DNA of 64,000 bases, from assembly GCF_047663525.1 (NCBI RefSeq), contig NC_092590.1, positions 15,334,001-15,398,000 on the forward strand. Reading direction: 5' to 3'. The DNA comes from Anas platyrhynchos (Eukaryota; Chordata; Aves; Anseriformes; Anatidae). Below the pieces are notes generated by a model, which had not been told where the DNA came from, searched no databases, and saw only the letters and a list, made by a program, of their open reading frames with translations. The stretch's first letter is position 1; each line of letters begins with the position of its first letter. Position numbers and translations under genes: made by a program. Shown piece after piece: positions 10,453 to 22,500 of this stretch.

Positions 10453-13400
10453 ATGGCGGGCGGTGGTGTGGGGGCTGCGCTCCTCCTGCTCCTCCTCAGC
10501 GCTGCTGCCGGCCCCGCGCGGGGCTGGGCCCAGCCGGGTGAGGCCTGCGGAGCCGCTCCTGAACCCAGGGAGGCTCTTCATGGGGAACGGGGCGGGTTCC
10601 CGGTTGCTCTGTGCTGACCGCCGCCCTTCTCGTTCCAGACAGGGTGCTGCTGAGGGAGGTGCAGGCGCTCACCCTGCGCAGGGGTCAGTACACCACGTCC
10701 CGCCGCACGGCGGCCGTCCCGCAGTTGCAGTGCACAGGAGGCAGCGCTGGGTGCTCCCGCGCCCCTGAGGTTGTGCAGTGTTACAACAAGGGGTGGGATG
10801 GATACGACGTGCAGGTAAGTGTTGGAAGCTGGGGTTAAGCTTTAACTAAGCTGTCCTTCTATTGACTCGGTAACTTCTGGAAGAGTAATTCTTCGCTCAG
10901 AGGGTGGTGAGGCACAGGAACAAGTTGCCTAGGGAAGCTGTATATGCCCCAGCCCAGGAGGTGTTCAAGGCCAGGCTGAATGGGGCTGTTGGCAAGCTGA
11001 TCTAGTGGGTGGTGTCCCTGTCCATGGTAGAGGGTTTGGAACTGGATGATTGTTAAGGTCCCTTCTAACCCAAGCCATTCTATGATTCATAGTACTTAGA
11101 ATAGAAATGACTATAAATATTCCAGCACTTCAGCTTTAACTTTTAAAACTTTTAGTTCAGACATCTTGAACTTTCTCTTGCATGTTTGTATTTTTGTCAG
11201 CTATTGTAAGACAGCTTCTTTTTTTAGCTGTTACGTATGCTGCTGGTAATAGAATAAACAGGAATCAAAGCTGAAGCTTATTGTTAAAACTGATACAGTA
11301 TTGTAAAAGTACAGTCAAATCTGAATTGGCAGTGGACACTGGTATCCTGAATCATTAATTTGGAAATTACTTCTTTCAAAGCATGTTGATTACAGTTAGA
11401 GTTGACATCTAAGTTCAGATAGTTCAAAGAACTGTGAGACCGACAAATCTGTATATATTCACCTACAGAATCACTACCGGATTACTAAATCTCACACATA
11501 AATTCCTTAAAATGTCCATCCCATTTTCTTTTCCTATCTGTCTGAACACAAATACAATCGTGTGCGTTGATTTTCAGGCTTCTATGGTCTATGTTTATAT
11601 CTGCTCTCCAGTCTACATTGGAAAGGTGCTTATAAATGGTGCACCTTGTTATACAGAATACAGATTATTTTCAGAGATGTTATACCTAACTAAGGCATAG
11701 TTGAAAAAGCTGTTCAGAAAATCTCAGTTGTAATTCTTCTTTGCTCTGAATGAGATTATATTAACTTTTAATTTTGTTAATAATTCCAAGTTAATTTCAA
11801 AGTTCTAGTCCTTAGAATATGAGAACTTAGAAATTCCTTATGTTCTGGCCTTTTAAATGATTTCTTGACAATGAGAGTTGCATTTCTGAGCATGTTTGGG
11901 AAAACAGACAGGTATTCTCCGGAGAAGTAGCTGCTATTTTGTATTGTTTCCTTTTCCAGTGGCAGTGCAAAGCAGACTTGGAGAACACCCATCGCTTTGG
12001 ACAAATTGAAGTGAGCTGTGAAGGCTATGATTATCCAGATGATCCTTACATCTTAAGAGGATCCTGTAGTTTGCTGTTCAGGTTAGAGCTGACTGAGGAA
12101 GGTGAAAGGAAAGTGAAGAACTCTGACAGCTTCGGTTTCTATCAGTCAAGGAAGGATTCTTCTGATTCCGGTGCTGGAGCAATTGTTATAATTGTTATTC
12201 TGGTTCTTGCTTATGGAGTGTACAAGTTCTTCCTCAGTAACCAGCAGCCTCAGCAGACGTTTGGTGATGGTGATGGATTCGCTCGTCCTTCCTGGCAGAA
12301 TCATCAGGCACCTCCTCCTCCTGGTTTTAAGCCCAGCTTCACAGGTAGGGCTCCAAACCATTATAATGTAAGGATTAAGTGTACTTGGTCAAACGTTTAT
12401 GCTTTAGTAATGTTAAAACAAACATTGATGGTTTCTTCCAGGCTTGCTCAAACCACGTGGCCAACAGGGGGTGCCAATATAGCTCTTCCAGATATCCTTG
12501 TGCAGGACACTTGCAGCAGAAATGCTTTATATGTACCTGCTGCAGAAGATTAGAAGGGTTGTGCTTCAGTATTACTAGTTAGTTGGTATGCAAAATGATT
12601 TTGGTATGGTTATTTCAGACTTTAGGCAGTTTTTTCATGCTGTGTGCGCACCAGTGACCTTGTGTGTGCATGCCACTTGCCCCTGGTATTACTGTGGCAG
12701 TTTCAGGGCTCTGTCCTACTGGGCACAGTCAAAACAGAATAAAAGGCCTGCTTTATTTCTGTCCTGTTCCTTGTCATTTACTTGCACAAATGTGCTTTTA
12801 CTGGACAGGAATCTACAATCCAGCAGGAGTAGGACTTTAAAAATTTCTCAATTGATTCTGAAAATTGAAGAACTTAAAGCACATAGGGATTAATTAGTAT
12901 CTGCCTTCAGGTTTGACAGCAAAGAAAAGCGTGTCTCTGAGTGCATATGGCTTTGCATATTAATAATGTATTTGTCTTTGAATGTCTGGATGGTAATGAA
13001 AAGCCGTGTTGTTCACTTATTGCTGTTAATATTTAATTTGCCTCATTTCAAATTCCCCTAGCATGCAGAATGTGTCCTGTGAAACTCGTTTAGCTGGACT
13101 ATCTTAATTAAATTAGACTTTTCCTCTGTTAGTGGTTTGACATGATCTTGAATGTTTACTTGGATTTTTCAACGATGATTGCTTTCTGAGTCAGTGTTCA
13201 GCCATGGTGCTTTTGGATTAATGAGTTTGTTCATCTCCCTGATTAATGTAGTTCTTCACAGTAAATTAAGCATTATTTTGGGTCCCATATCAGCATAGTT
13301 TAACAGGTATATCATCCCAGCGAGAGCTGCTTTCTTCCAAATCATTCAAAATGAAATTCAATATCAAATTACATGTAGAAGTCTGACTTAAAATGTTTGA

Positions 13401-15800
13401 ATCATCAGTTTTCTCCCATGCTGTATTTCAGAGACTAATGTTGCTTTCAGTTCTTGCCTTTTTATACTTCCTTATGTGTTAAACCTGTGGTTGAGCCTGT
13501 TTTTGCATCCCCAATTTTCTATAAAATCTGTGACTCTCTCCCCCAGTGCACTTTATTTGCCTTTGTTGTTATCAAGGTATTTATCAGTCTTAGTGACTCA
13601 TACATAATAACTGCAGTGACACTGCAAAGTTTTTATGTCTTTTGATACCAAGTTAGGAGACTACTCCATATTGTTTCTGGTAATTCTAATGTTAGCTGCT
13701 AAACTGAGCCACTCCTACTCATAATGAGCAGGTGTTTTTGGTGAGGTTAGGTGCAGTGTGTGTTAGTAGTTGGGTCACTGTTAGGTTTTATAATACTTTA
13801 TTCCTTAGTCTGCCTGCTGTGTGACCTTGAGCAAATCACTTTCTTCAATTCTATTTTAAATCTAAACTGTCTGTTTATAAAATCTGCAGGCAGGGACTCT
13901 GCACTGTTTTGGAAACATCAAGCCTATGAGATGTGGTGGAAGATAATTGCTAATGTAAAACTCTTCACTGTTCTTACTATTTGTTTCTATGTTTCTTCCT
14001 GCTTTTCAAACTGTGGGGCCTTTCAAGATAAACTTGATCAAGAATCCACTGAAACCAAGAGGAACATGGTGTCTAATTTTCTGTTATGTTTAATGGGAGA
14101 ATTTTGTTGTAACAGCTGGCCTGAGGATTAGGTGCCATTAACTGATGTTTTCCTTCTTCCATTTGATTTAAGGAGGTGACAGATCTGGGACTTGGTCCAG
14201 TCATGAAAACAGTTCAGGACCAGGATTTTGGACTGGATTAGGAGCAGGAGGCTTGCTAGGCTACTTGGCTGGCAGTCACAGGTAAAATATGCATACTGAC
14301 AGATTTTAAGTATTCAAGATTAAATTTTCATACTTGTATCATTCAAACTCTGAAGTTGTTCTAGAAGAAGGGTTTTAAAGTGCAATCTGTAACTCCAGCA
14401 GCAAAAATATTCTGAATGTCTTTTTCAGGGAGAAGAACTGGGAAGACAAAGGCTCTTTATTCTGAGCTAAGTACATACTCAGACCTGGCTTAGTGGTTCG
14501 CAAATTTAAAATGAGCATTTGAACAATCTCTCTACAGACTGCCTTAAAATACTGATTAAAATATTAGCTATTTATGGATGGTTTTATGTTTGTATTGTGT
14601 TAGTGTCATCTCTCTTAAATTTGGTATGGATGGCAGTTGCTCTTGTGTGATACTTAGTGCAGTCAAACTTAAAAGCCTTTAATCTGCAGTCTCCTGATGT
14701 CCCATGTATGGAAATCCAAGAGTTGTGATTTTTTTCAAGGTACTTGTAGGTCATAAGTTGCATTTTTTTAAGAAGGTAATACAAATAAAGCTGTTTCAGT
14801 GCTGGAGTAAATATCTACTGGTCATCTGATCATTGCCAAACACTTCTAAACTTTAAAAATGTATCAATCACTCTTAAGCCATTTAACAGTGAAAATTGTT
14901 GCCGTCTTAGTCTTCACTAGAGAAAATATGACCTCTGCAGGGACTTCTCAGAGACCAAGTGGTTTCCTGTATTTGTCAAACAGCTGTACTTAAATATAAA
15001 GATCATCTGTGCTGTTAATTCTTTTAAATAGAGAAGCTTCTATGTTTGAAAAAAAGTGCCTGCTTGCAGTTCTCCCTCGAATACATTCCCATTGTTTGGA
15101 GAGGTAATACCACAGTTATTCATAAGGCTACTAATGAAGTCTTCCTACTGTTTTTCTCAGAGCACAGCCACGGTCACATTTCAGTATGTGGACAGATCCC
15201 CCAACTGCACCTCCAATGTATGGGCAGTCGAGCAACTCTACGCAAGGTAGCAGTACAGGAACAAGAACCGCTTCTGGTAAGGCACCAGACCTTTTAATCT
15301 CCTGAAACTCAAGAAACTTTGACCTGTCCAAAACGCATGGAATATTAGTTGAGGTTCAGCAAGTATTCCTGCCTTTATTTTGGCCAGGAATTGGGTACAG
15401 ATGAGCATGTAACCATAGCCCATATCTCTATTTCTTATGGAAACAGAACACCATTGTTGGGCTTGAAACTTTCACAGGCCTACAGGGAGCGTGGTACCAA
15501 TGAGTACTGGGTTTCTTTTTATTGGCAAGGTTCATTATTTTAAGGTTTTCCCCTTCGTTGTATGCTACACATGCCCTTCTCTAGAAAATGTGCAAATGTG
15601 ATTTTTGTGTTTAAAAAATCCATAAAGAACATTCTTCAGGCCAGTCAGTCCACAGCTGTTGCTTGATGTTGTACTTTATATTGAACTCATCTCAGAAGTT
15701 TTAGACTTTAGAACTGGAGAGGACCCAGTGGAAAGTGTGTAACGGAGCTGAGTCTTTTTTCTTCTTCTTTGCAGGCTTTGGGGGCACAAAACGAAGATGA
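10453..15800 (+). CDS. SARAF: SARAF (TMEM66), store-operated calcium entry-associated regulatory factor (complete)
   Basis: Single-pass ER membrane protein that associates with STIM1 and promotes slow inactivation of store-operated calcium entry. Coding exons are 10453-10537, 10639-10814, 11960-12344, 14173-14281, 15161-15276 and 15775-15800, all GT/AG, giving 298 aa. Residues 1-24 form a signal peptide (Leu/Ala core ending near ARGWA). The luminal part carries conserved cysteines and motifs (VQCYNKGWDGYDVQW, VSCEGYDYPDDPYILRGSC). The transmembrane segment is at about 158-179 (AIVIIVILVLAYGVYKFFL). The cytosolic tail is Pro-, Gly- and Ser-rich, with GPGFWTGLGAGGLLGYLAGS and a basic end TASGFGGTKRR. 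It is shorter than the 339-aa human protein, mainly in the tail. The exon 4 acceptor is a tandem AAGGAG, so a form lacking one glycine is possible. Retention of intron 3 would leave an open frame to 12553, but nothing supports that as a real product. Confidence 0.96.
10888..11092 (+). mobile_element. CR1 LINE 3' fragment in SARAF intron 2
   Basis: Typical CR1 3'-end sequence in plus orientation: a decayed piece of the ORF2 C-terminal end (the bases resemble aggaacaagttgcctaggga), then GGTCCCTTCTAACC and the terminal ATTCTATGATTC repeat at about 11078-11090. It is heavily 5'-truncated and diverged, so it is an old insertion. Confidence 0.85.
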
Positions 15801-16550
15801 AATCCTTGACGTTACTACATCTAAGTTATTTAACTAAACTGTCCTTTTCTGTGCTATCCCCTTTTTTTTATTAGCAGTATGCTTCAAAAACAGCTGTGAA
15901 GAAAGGTGTAAAGAACTAGACAAAGCATCTGTCTTTCCCACGTGGAAATGTGGACCTTCACTCTGGTTTAGGGTATTGCAGGTGCTGGAACATATATTGT
16001 GTCACCACAATGGCTTTTTCTCATAAGATACAAAATAAACTGATCCACCTTGAGAAGAACAATGGTTCAGTTGCGTATACCTGATGGATTAATGCAATAG
16101 TAGCCTTAGATTTTCAGAGAAAGTACTGTTCTGGGGTCAATTTCATTTAATCCAGATTTTTTGTGGTTCTGTGTTTGGTTTTCATTGTTTTGGTTTGTTT
16201 TTAGTGGCCCAGCATCTGAAATGCCTGATGTATAATGTACCTGATACCTAAGGGTAGCTGTTCTTTGAAACTACTGTTTGTCTGTGTAGGATTCATGTGA
16301 ATATTATTGTAAGTGCTGTCAGGCAGTCAAATGGGGTTTTCTGTAGTGAAAGACTAAAATTAAATATATAGAGAATAACGTTAATCTAATGTTTGTCTCT
16401 GTGCTGTGTGACTGTTGGAGACAAGACTTGCAGTTATGAGGTCACACCATGCCAAAGAAATGTAACTTGAAGTAAGACAAGATCTTGTCTAATTTGGGCC
16501 TTTTTCTGGGGGACTAAGGTAATTTAAATAAAGATGACTGTGGACACTTT
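15801..16550 (+). other. SARAF 3' untranslated region
   Basis: After the TGA at 15798-15800 there are two plus-strand AATAAA signals, at 16034-16039 and 16527-16532, suggesting short and long 3' ends. No coding potential is seen. Confidence 0.6.
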
Positions 16551-19500
16551 GCCTACAATGCACTTTTGTTTTTACTGTGGGTGTTAGTAATGCTGTGAAA
16601 ATGTCTGATACGGACTAGTTTAAATCTCAGCTCTTGTCTGCTTGATGACCTGTTCAGGACTCAATAAATCAAAACTGATCCTTGTAAATGGCAAGGGAAC
16701 ATTCTTAATCCAAAGCTGGTGGTATCTGTAGATCGTATCAGGCCTTGAGACTAATCAGAGAAACAAAATTCACTGATAGGACAAACTTTCTAGAATGTAC
16801 TTACTTTGATAGTGCTTTTTTTTAATGGGAAGCATGGATGCCTTGCTTTGGTCTGTAATGATATTTTTGGGGCTCTGAGAAGAGTGTCATATGTAGTACT
16901 TAGATGATTGATAGTACCATGGGAAATTGTTAGAAAAAATGATTCTTGGGATGTGGGTAGAAATGAACAACAGGCAGCTTGAACACGAAACTTCCTCCAG
17001 AGGCTGTACCTCTATCATCAGACAGCTTAGAAGCACGTGTGTAAACGGCTCTTCCATGCTGGCAACATACTGAGAAGCGTAGCTTTCAGCATTGAGATAC
17101 TACAGTGTGTAGGAATTGATGTAAACTATTCTAGCAAAAGCACAACCCTGCTTTATTGATACAAGCTGCATCTCCCCGAGGAGGCTTAGCAGGTATGTTT
17201 AGTCCAGGTGAGTGACTTCAGTGTTAACTCACTAAGAAACCAACTGTGTCCATTCATGTACGCAAAAATAATTGGCTGAAATGTTAATGCCAGAGTTTAA
17301 TGTCTGGCTTAAGCAATGATATAAATACACCTGAGGATCTTTAAGAAGCCAACAGAAGTTACAAAAGTGCAGCGCTCTCAGTGAAAACACAAAATCATGA
17401 TCAAATTGGTAACTGATAGTGTTTAGCTGCTAAGAGCTGTTGGAGGATGAAGGGGAAACAGCCTAATAAACAGCCTGTTCTAATAACCTAGAAACCAGGC
17501 TATTAGAAAGTTTTTGGTTTTGTGAGGGGAAGTATGTGATAAATCTCTATAGCCAAGGATAGTAATAAATTTCAGTGGTGGAGTTCATCCTTGTTTCAAC
17601 CTGTATACAAATATATTACAGGCAATATTCCACTCACCAGCTAATTGCGTAACAATGAAACTGGACTTGTGCAGATTGTGTAGTTTGAAGTGGTCTAAAT
17701 AATGAAGTGCTATCAATTTTTAGACAGTGTTTTCACTTGTATTTATGTCCTGCATGAAACCTGTTTTGATGCATGAACTTGAATTACAGTGGTCTGCTGA
17801 ACCTGGTTTTGGATATTTTTGTCCTTCTGTTTGTCAAAGTAATAAAAACAAGTGAGTAGAGGGTATTCCTTCCTTCAAAACACTATCCCGAGGCCTGCAG
17901 GACTGGCACTGTCTGTTTTTCAGTTGCTTTTGTGTGGTAATTGCAGCTGTGCTTTGTATTTAGAAATATTTCTGCCCATACTCTTAAAACACCGTATACC
18001 CTTGCACAAAACTAAAGCTCATTACAGGCATGAAACTCCCAGTTTTACAGCTGACTTGTTCTGAAGCATGTGATGAAAGAAAAAAAGACACAGATAAGCT
18101 TTCTGTATGCCACTTTGTCTTGTGACTCAACTCCTAGGTCACATCTCAGCTAGTTCAGCAGACTCATACTCTACAGCTTTCTCCTCCCTTTTGGTGCAAA
18201 GTATGTGTTAAACAAACAAAAGCCCTCTTAATTTTTTTAATGTTCCGTGACCATCACTTCATATCACAGAGTTGCAAAACAGAAATAAAGCGAGGTGGCA
18301 CACTGTCCAGCAGTAGGACTAGGTGTAGTTTCAAGGCATGATTGCTAGAATAAAGTAGCAAGCAATGCCTGCCTGCTGAAACCTTTCTGCAGCTGATTCT
18401 CTTGCTTTCCCAGTATTCTGACTAAGTAGTTTTTACTTTTTGACATCTTTTCTATTGCAGCTGTGTTTGGATAGGGCTAGTGAAAACAATCAGTGGACTC
18501 TCTTTAAAGCGCCTTTATTTCTTCTATCTGCCTTCTACCTCATAGTTGACTCTTCATGCTGTGTGTCAATGTTTCTTCGGTAATGAAGTGACAAGTACTT
18601 GCAAAAAGTACATTGAGCTGGGAATGGCTGTCATAGGTTGAGAGGAAATCAAAACACTAAACTGACAGGCTGTGAATTGACCTTTGTGGTCATTATGGCT
18701 TTGAAAATAACTTTTCAGCCTTCTGGTAGATAAGCGATTTTGTCATGGATGGCAACTGGAACAGATTAAGGGCTGGTGAATTAGCAGCATGTAGAAAACC
18801 TGAAAACATGCTCTCTATTGCACGTTGGAAATGACTAAGATTTGTAAGCCAGGTAGCTGGCCTAGGATTTGCTAGCTCTGCCATATGTAGTGGCTTCAGG
18901 CAGATGTGGTTTTTTTTTTTTTCAAGATCTCAGATGTTTCAGAAAATGCCACAATGTAAGTATCAAGCATAAGGAAGGGAACTTGGCCCCACCTTTGTAT
19001 TTTTCCCCCACTGGAATGTGTCCTGAAATGAATTGAGAACAGAAATGGAAAGGGCAGCAAACAAGCATGATGAAAAAAGGCAAGTTTACACCTGCAGTGC
19101 AGTAGCCAAAGCCAGGATTACAGATGGAGTTTTCCCTTCCCACACAACAGCAGGAAATACTAGGTAGCTCTAATAGCACCAGTATTGGGATTCTCCTTGG
19201 GCTTGAAAGGTCCATCCTGCATCCCTAAACAAGTTACACAAGTCCATGGGGTGATTATCAGTTATATGTACATTTTTATCTGAGGACCATAAAAGCCACA
19301 GCTAAATTCAGTCCTCAAGCCATCCAATGTGACATTTGGTGAAGACGATACTGTCAAAATCTCCTTTAAGACCAGGTTCTGGTTCTCTGAGTTCCTGCAC
19401 AGGGAATTTTGTTTCTTGATTTGCCTTGACTCTCCTGGTACTGAGGCACTTGCAGTCTTCGCTTATTTTATCTCTGTATGGGATCTTCTGACTATAGTCC

Positions 19501-22500
19501 CTTCTAGCCATCTTTTATAGGCCACTTGTACCCTTGTATCAGCATGTGGGGATGTATTTATCGCGCGGGCATTGGAAATATGCAAAGCACCTTTCTTCTG
19601 CTACTGAGTAATGGGAGTGACCCATCTAGCAGTCACCTTGTTTTAACCTTTAGCAATGTAAATTCATCACATTCAGCTTAACTGCACAGATGATAGTTGG
19701 GGGGGAGGGAAGTGTAATGAGTGTAGGTGAAATGTTGAAGTAGGACAACACTGCAGAGCTGATCTTCGCATTGGGAATACTTTATTAGCATTTTTTTTCC
19801 CCTCCCCACAGGAGAAGTACTTTATTGTAGTGGATTTGAATAATGCTCCCAATGTGTTTTGCACCACTTCATCAAGAACGGGAGGCTTAGATATGTAACA
19901 GGTCTGTTGTTCAACAAAGATCTGGTTAGGTTAGAGCTCATTGTAGTTTAATAATCGACTTGTTTGATTATCAAAGATAACTGATATGGATCAGTTGATA
20001 ATCAAGCACTCATAGTGATAGCAGATGAAGGTGGATCAGCAGAGAAATTTATGTGGTTGCTAGCATAAGCTGACAAACTGTGCTGTTTCAGAAATAGAGG
20101 TCAGAATCTGTTCAAAGTAGGCTGAAGTAGCTCAGAAAGTTGCTTCTGCCTTTGCTTTCAAGTCAGAGATCCTGTTCAGCACCTGCTGATGACACCTACT
20201 GTCAGCAGTGAAGTGTAATTTCCCTTATGTAAACAAACCCCACATCCTCCCAAGTACTATTACAAAACCAGCCAGGCCCTGTGGGTTGCAATGCAGTTTG
20301 ATTTTTTTTTTTTCTTGGCAAACTTGGTTGGATGATTCTACATACTTTCCTTCATAACAGTTGGAGGATTTCTTTCATTTTTAGTAAGTAGCCGGGGATT
20401 AGGCTGTAACAGCAACAGAGATGAAACAGTGCAAACAAACGTGGTTTTTCTTTCATGATTTGAACCTTGAAAACGATTTTGCCTAAGGTAGTAATATGTA
20501 CCCTTTATCAGTTCAGTGTAAGATGAAGAACTAAAGAGAAATTGGGGTTTGGATAGCTGCTAATTTATATTGCAGAGCTTCTCTGAGCATAACTGAGAAA
20601 CAGAACTTCCCCCTTTTGCACCAGCTGAGAGAGAGAAATACAATGCAAACTGTCTCCAAAAGCATTCAGTGTGAAAAGCGCAGGAGAGAAAGGAATCCCA
20701 AACAGGAACTGGTAAGTATTTCTAGCCTGAGATACGCTATTGGGGCGTCTGTTTGCCTTGATCCTTTGTTTGCCCAAGCACCTGATAGGCCCTATGGAGC
20801 AACGAGTGCTACTGCTTAGCCTAAACCTGGCAGACCTCCAGGAGACGAGAATGTGGGTGAGAGAAGATTACATTCAGTAAACTCTGGGCAGCGTGTCTGC
20901 GGAGGGCCAGGAAGACAGCTGAGCTACAGGAATGTTTAATTCTGTGGAATGACAAATGAAGCAGAGACAAGAACAGCAAGCATGAGAGGTCTTTGCAAAA
21001 CGATGTTGGATGCACTGCTAAAGTCAGGCAATGTACTGGAGGTTATTCTTGTGCCCTGTGCCTGCAAAGGAGTTGCACCCCCCCATGCCTGCATGTGGCT
21101 TTTAAGAGCAAAGTATGAACTCAGCTGCTGGGTCGGGCTCTCTCTGCCATTCTCTTCCTTTCCACCCTTGCCCAGAAACATGGCTGTTGGTATAACCGTG
21201 TGTTTTCATGAAAAAACACAGGTCAGGGATTACATGCACCTCAGAGTGCAGGCCTGGCACTTGGTTTATGAAGCTCATTACCCCAGGACACTGTAAAGGC
21301 TAAGATGTAGGATGGAGTTGAAGGGAAATATATCAGTGACGGGTATTACGTGGCTTTGGCTTAGAAATCCCCAAATGATTTCATCTCAATAATTGCCCTA
21401 ATTTTCCACTGGAATTGGAAGGAAAAGCCTAGTCGACGTTTTTGGCAACTGCGCCACTTTTATTGCATGCCCTAAGTAAACAAAACAAAGCTGTGTGTAC
21501 AGTCTGCCCTTTGTGTTTCAAGAGATATAGTTGTAGTCGGTGCTGGTCTTGTGAACGTTTAGGCCTACAGCACCAGCCTCTGAGGCCTTTGCAACCAAAA
21601 TCTCATTATGCTACTTCAAATTTCCACCTGGGATGGCATGGCTGTCACAGCTTTTTCACAGTGGTCTCCTTTTATAAGCCAGGTGACAACTGAAAGAAAT
21701 AAATTTAATTGGATCACGATAGAACTTGTGTTTTGCTTTTTCTTTGCTGTGCCAGCTTATTTTCACTAATGACTTGTGCCACTGAAGTCCGACGGGGACA
21801 AACGACTGCATCTGTCCCAGATGAGATGCTCTGAGCACGGTGCCCGTTTGGCAGGGGAAGAGTTAACAGGAGCAGCATTATTTCCCTGAACTTGCAGTAG
21901 TGCCTCAGGGCCCCAGCCCAGACTGGGAGAGGAAACCAATTGTGTTGGGCACTGTATCTCCTGAGGAAAACACAATCCCCGTCCTGATGGGCCCCCAAAC
22001 GGAGGGTGGGGGCAGGGATTATAGCGCTGTGATGAATGTGATGTGTTTTTTCCTGTTTCTTTTCTTACCTTGTGGGCAGAGTTTTGTTAGGCTGAGATGA
22101 GATGAGCAGATATTCAGAAGAAAAGAAAAAAAATAAATGCGGTTCTTAACCGCGTTTTGACACTTAACTGCCCATCCAGGTGAATCAGCAAGATTGCATC
22201 TTTCAACGAGCCATTTTCTCCACACAGGGCTAAATTTTCCTTATTCAAAAGAAATGTTAGCCCTTGCTTAAATCTGGGCGTTAGCTAATATCTGACTAGC
22301 CTGGCTGCAACAGTGAAACCCGCTCTGAACCTGTGCTGCAACCTTGGACACCAGTAAAAGCCATCATCAGGGAATTTGTCCAGCTGGTAAACTGCTGTTC
22401 TGCTCTGAGCAGCTTCAGCAGTGCTGGAAACCACAGCATCACTACCAGTTCATCTTTTAGAAATGTCTGTAAAACTTGAGGGAAGTGTACAGAAGAGTGT

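Noticed and set aside
11000-11030. RE1-like string CTGTCCATGGT in SARAF intron 2
   Set aside because: It is part of a CR1 3' end, where a similar string is normal for the family, and the left half of RE1 is missing.
12345-12553. SARAF exon 3 read-through into intron 3
   Set aside because: The frame stays open for about 70 codons but the peptide has no resemblance to SARAF tails, while a good donor and the downstream exons restore the known C-terminus.
20175-20183. TTCAGCACC, a perfect left half of RE1
   Set aside because: No right half follows. A match of this length is expected about once by chance in 64 kb on two strands.
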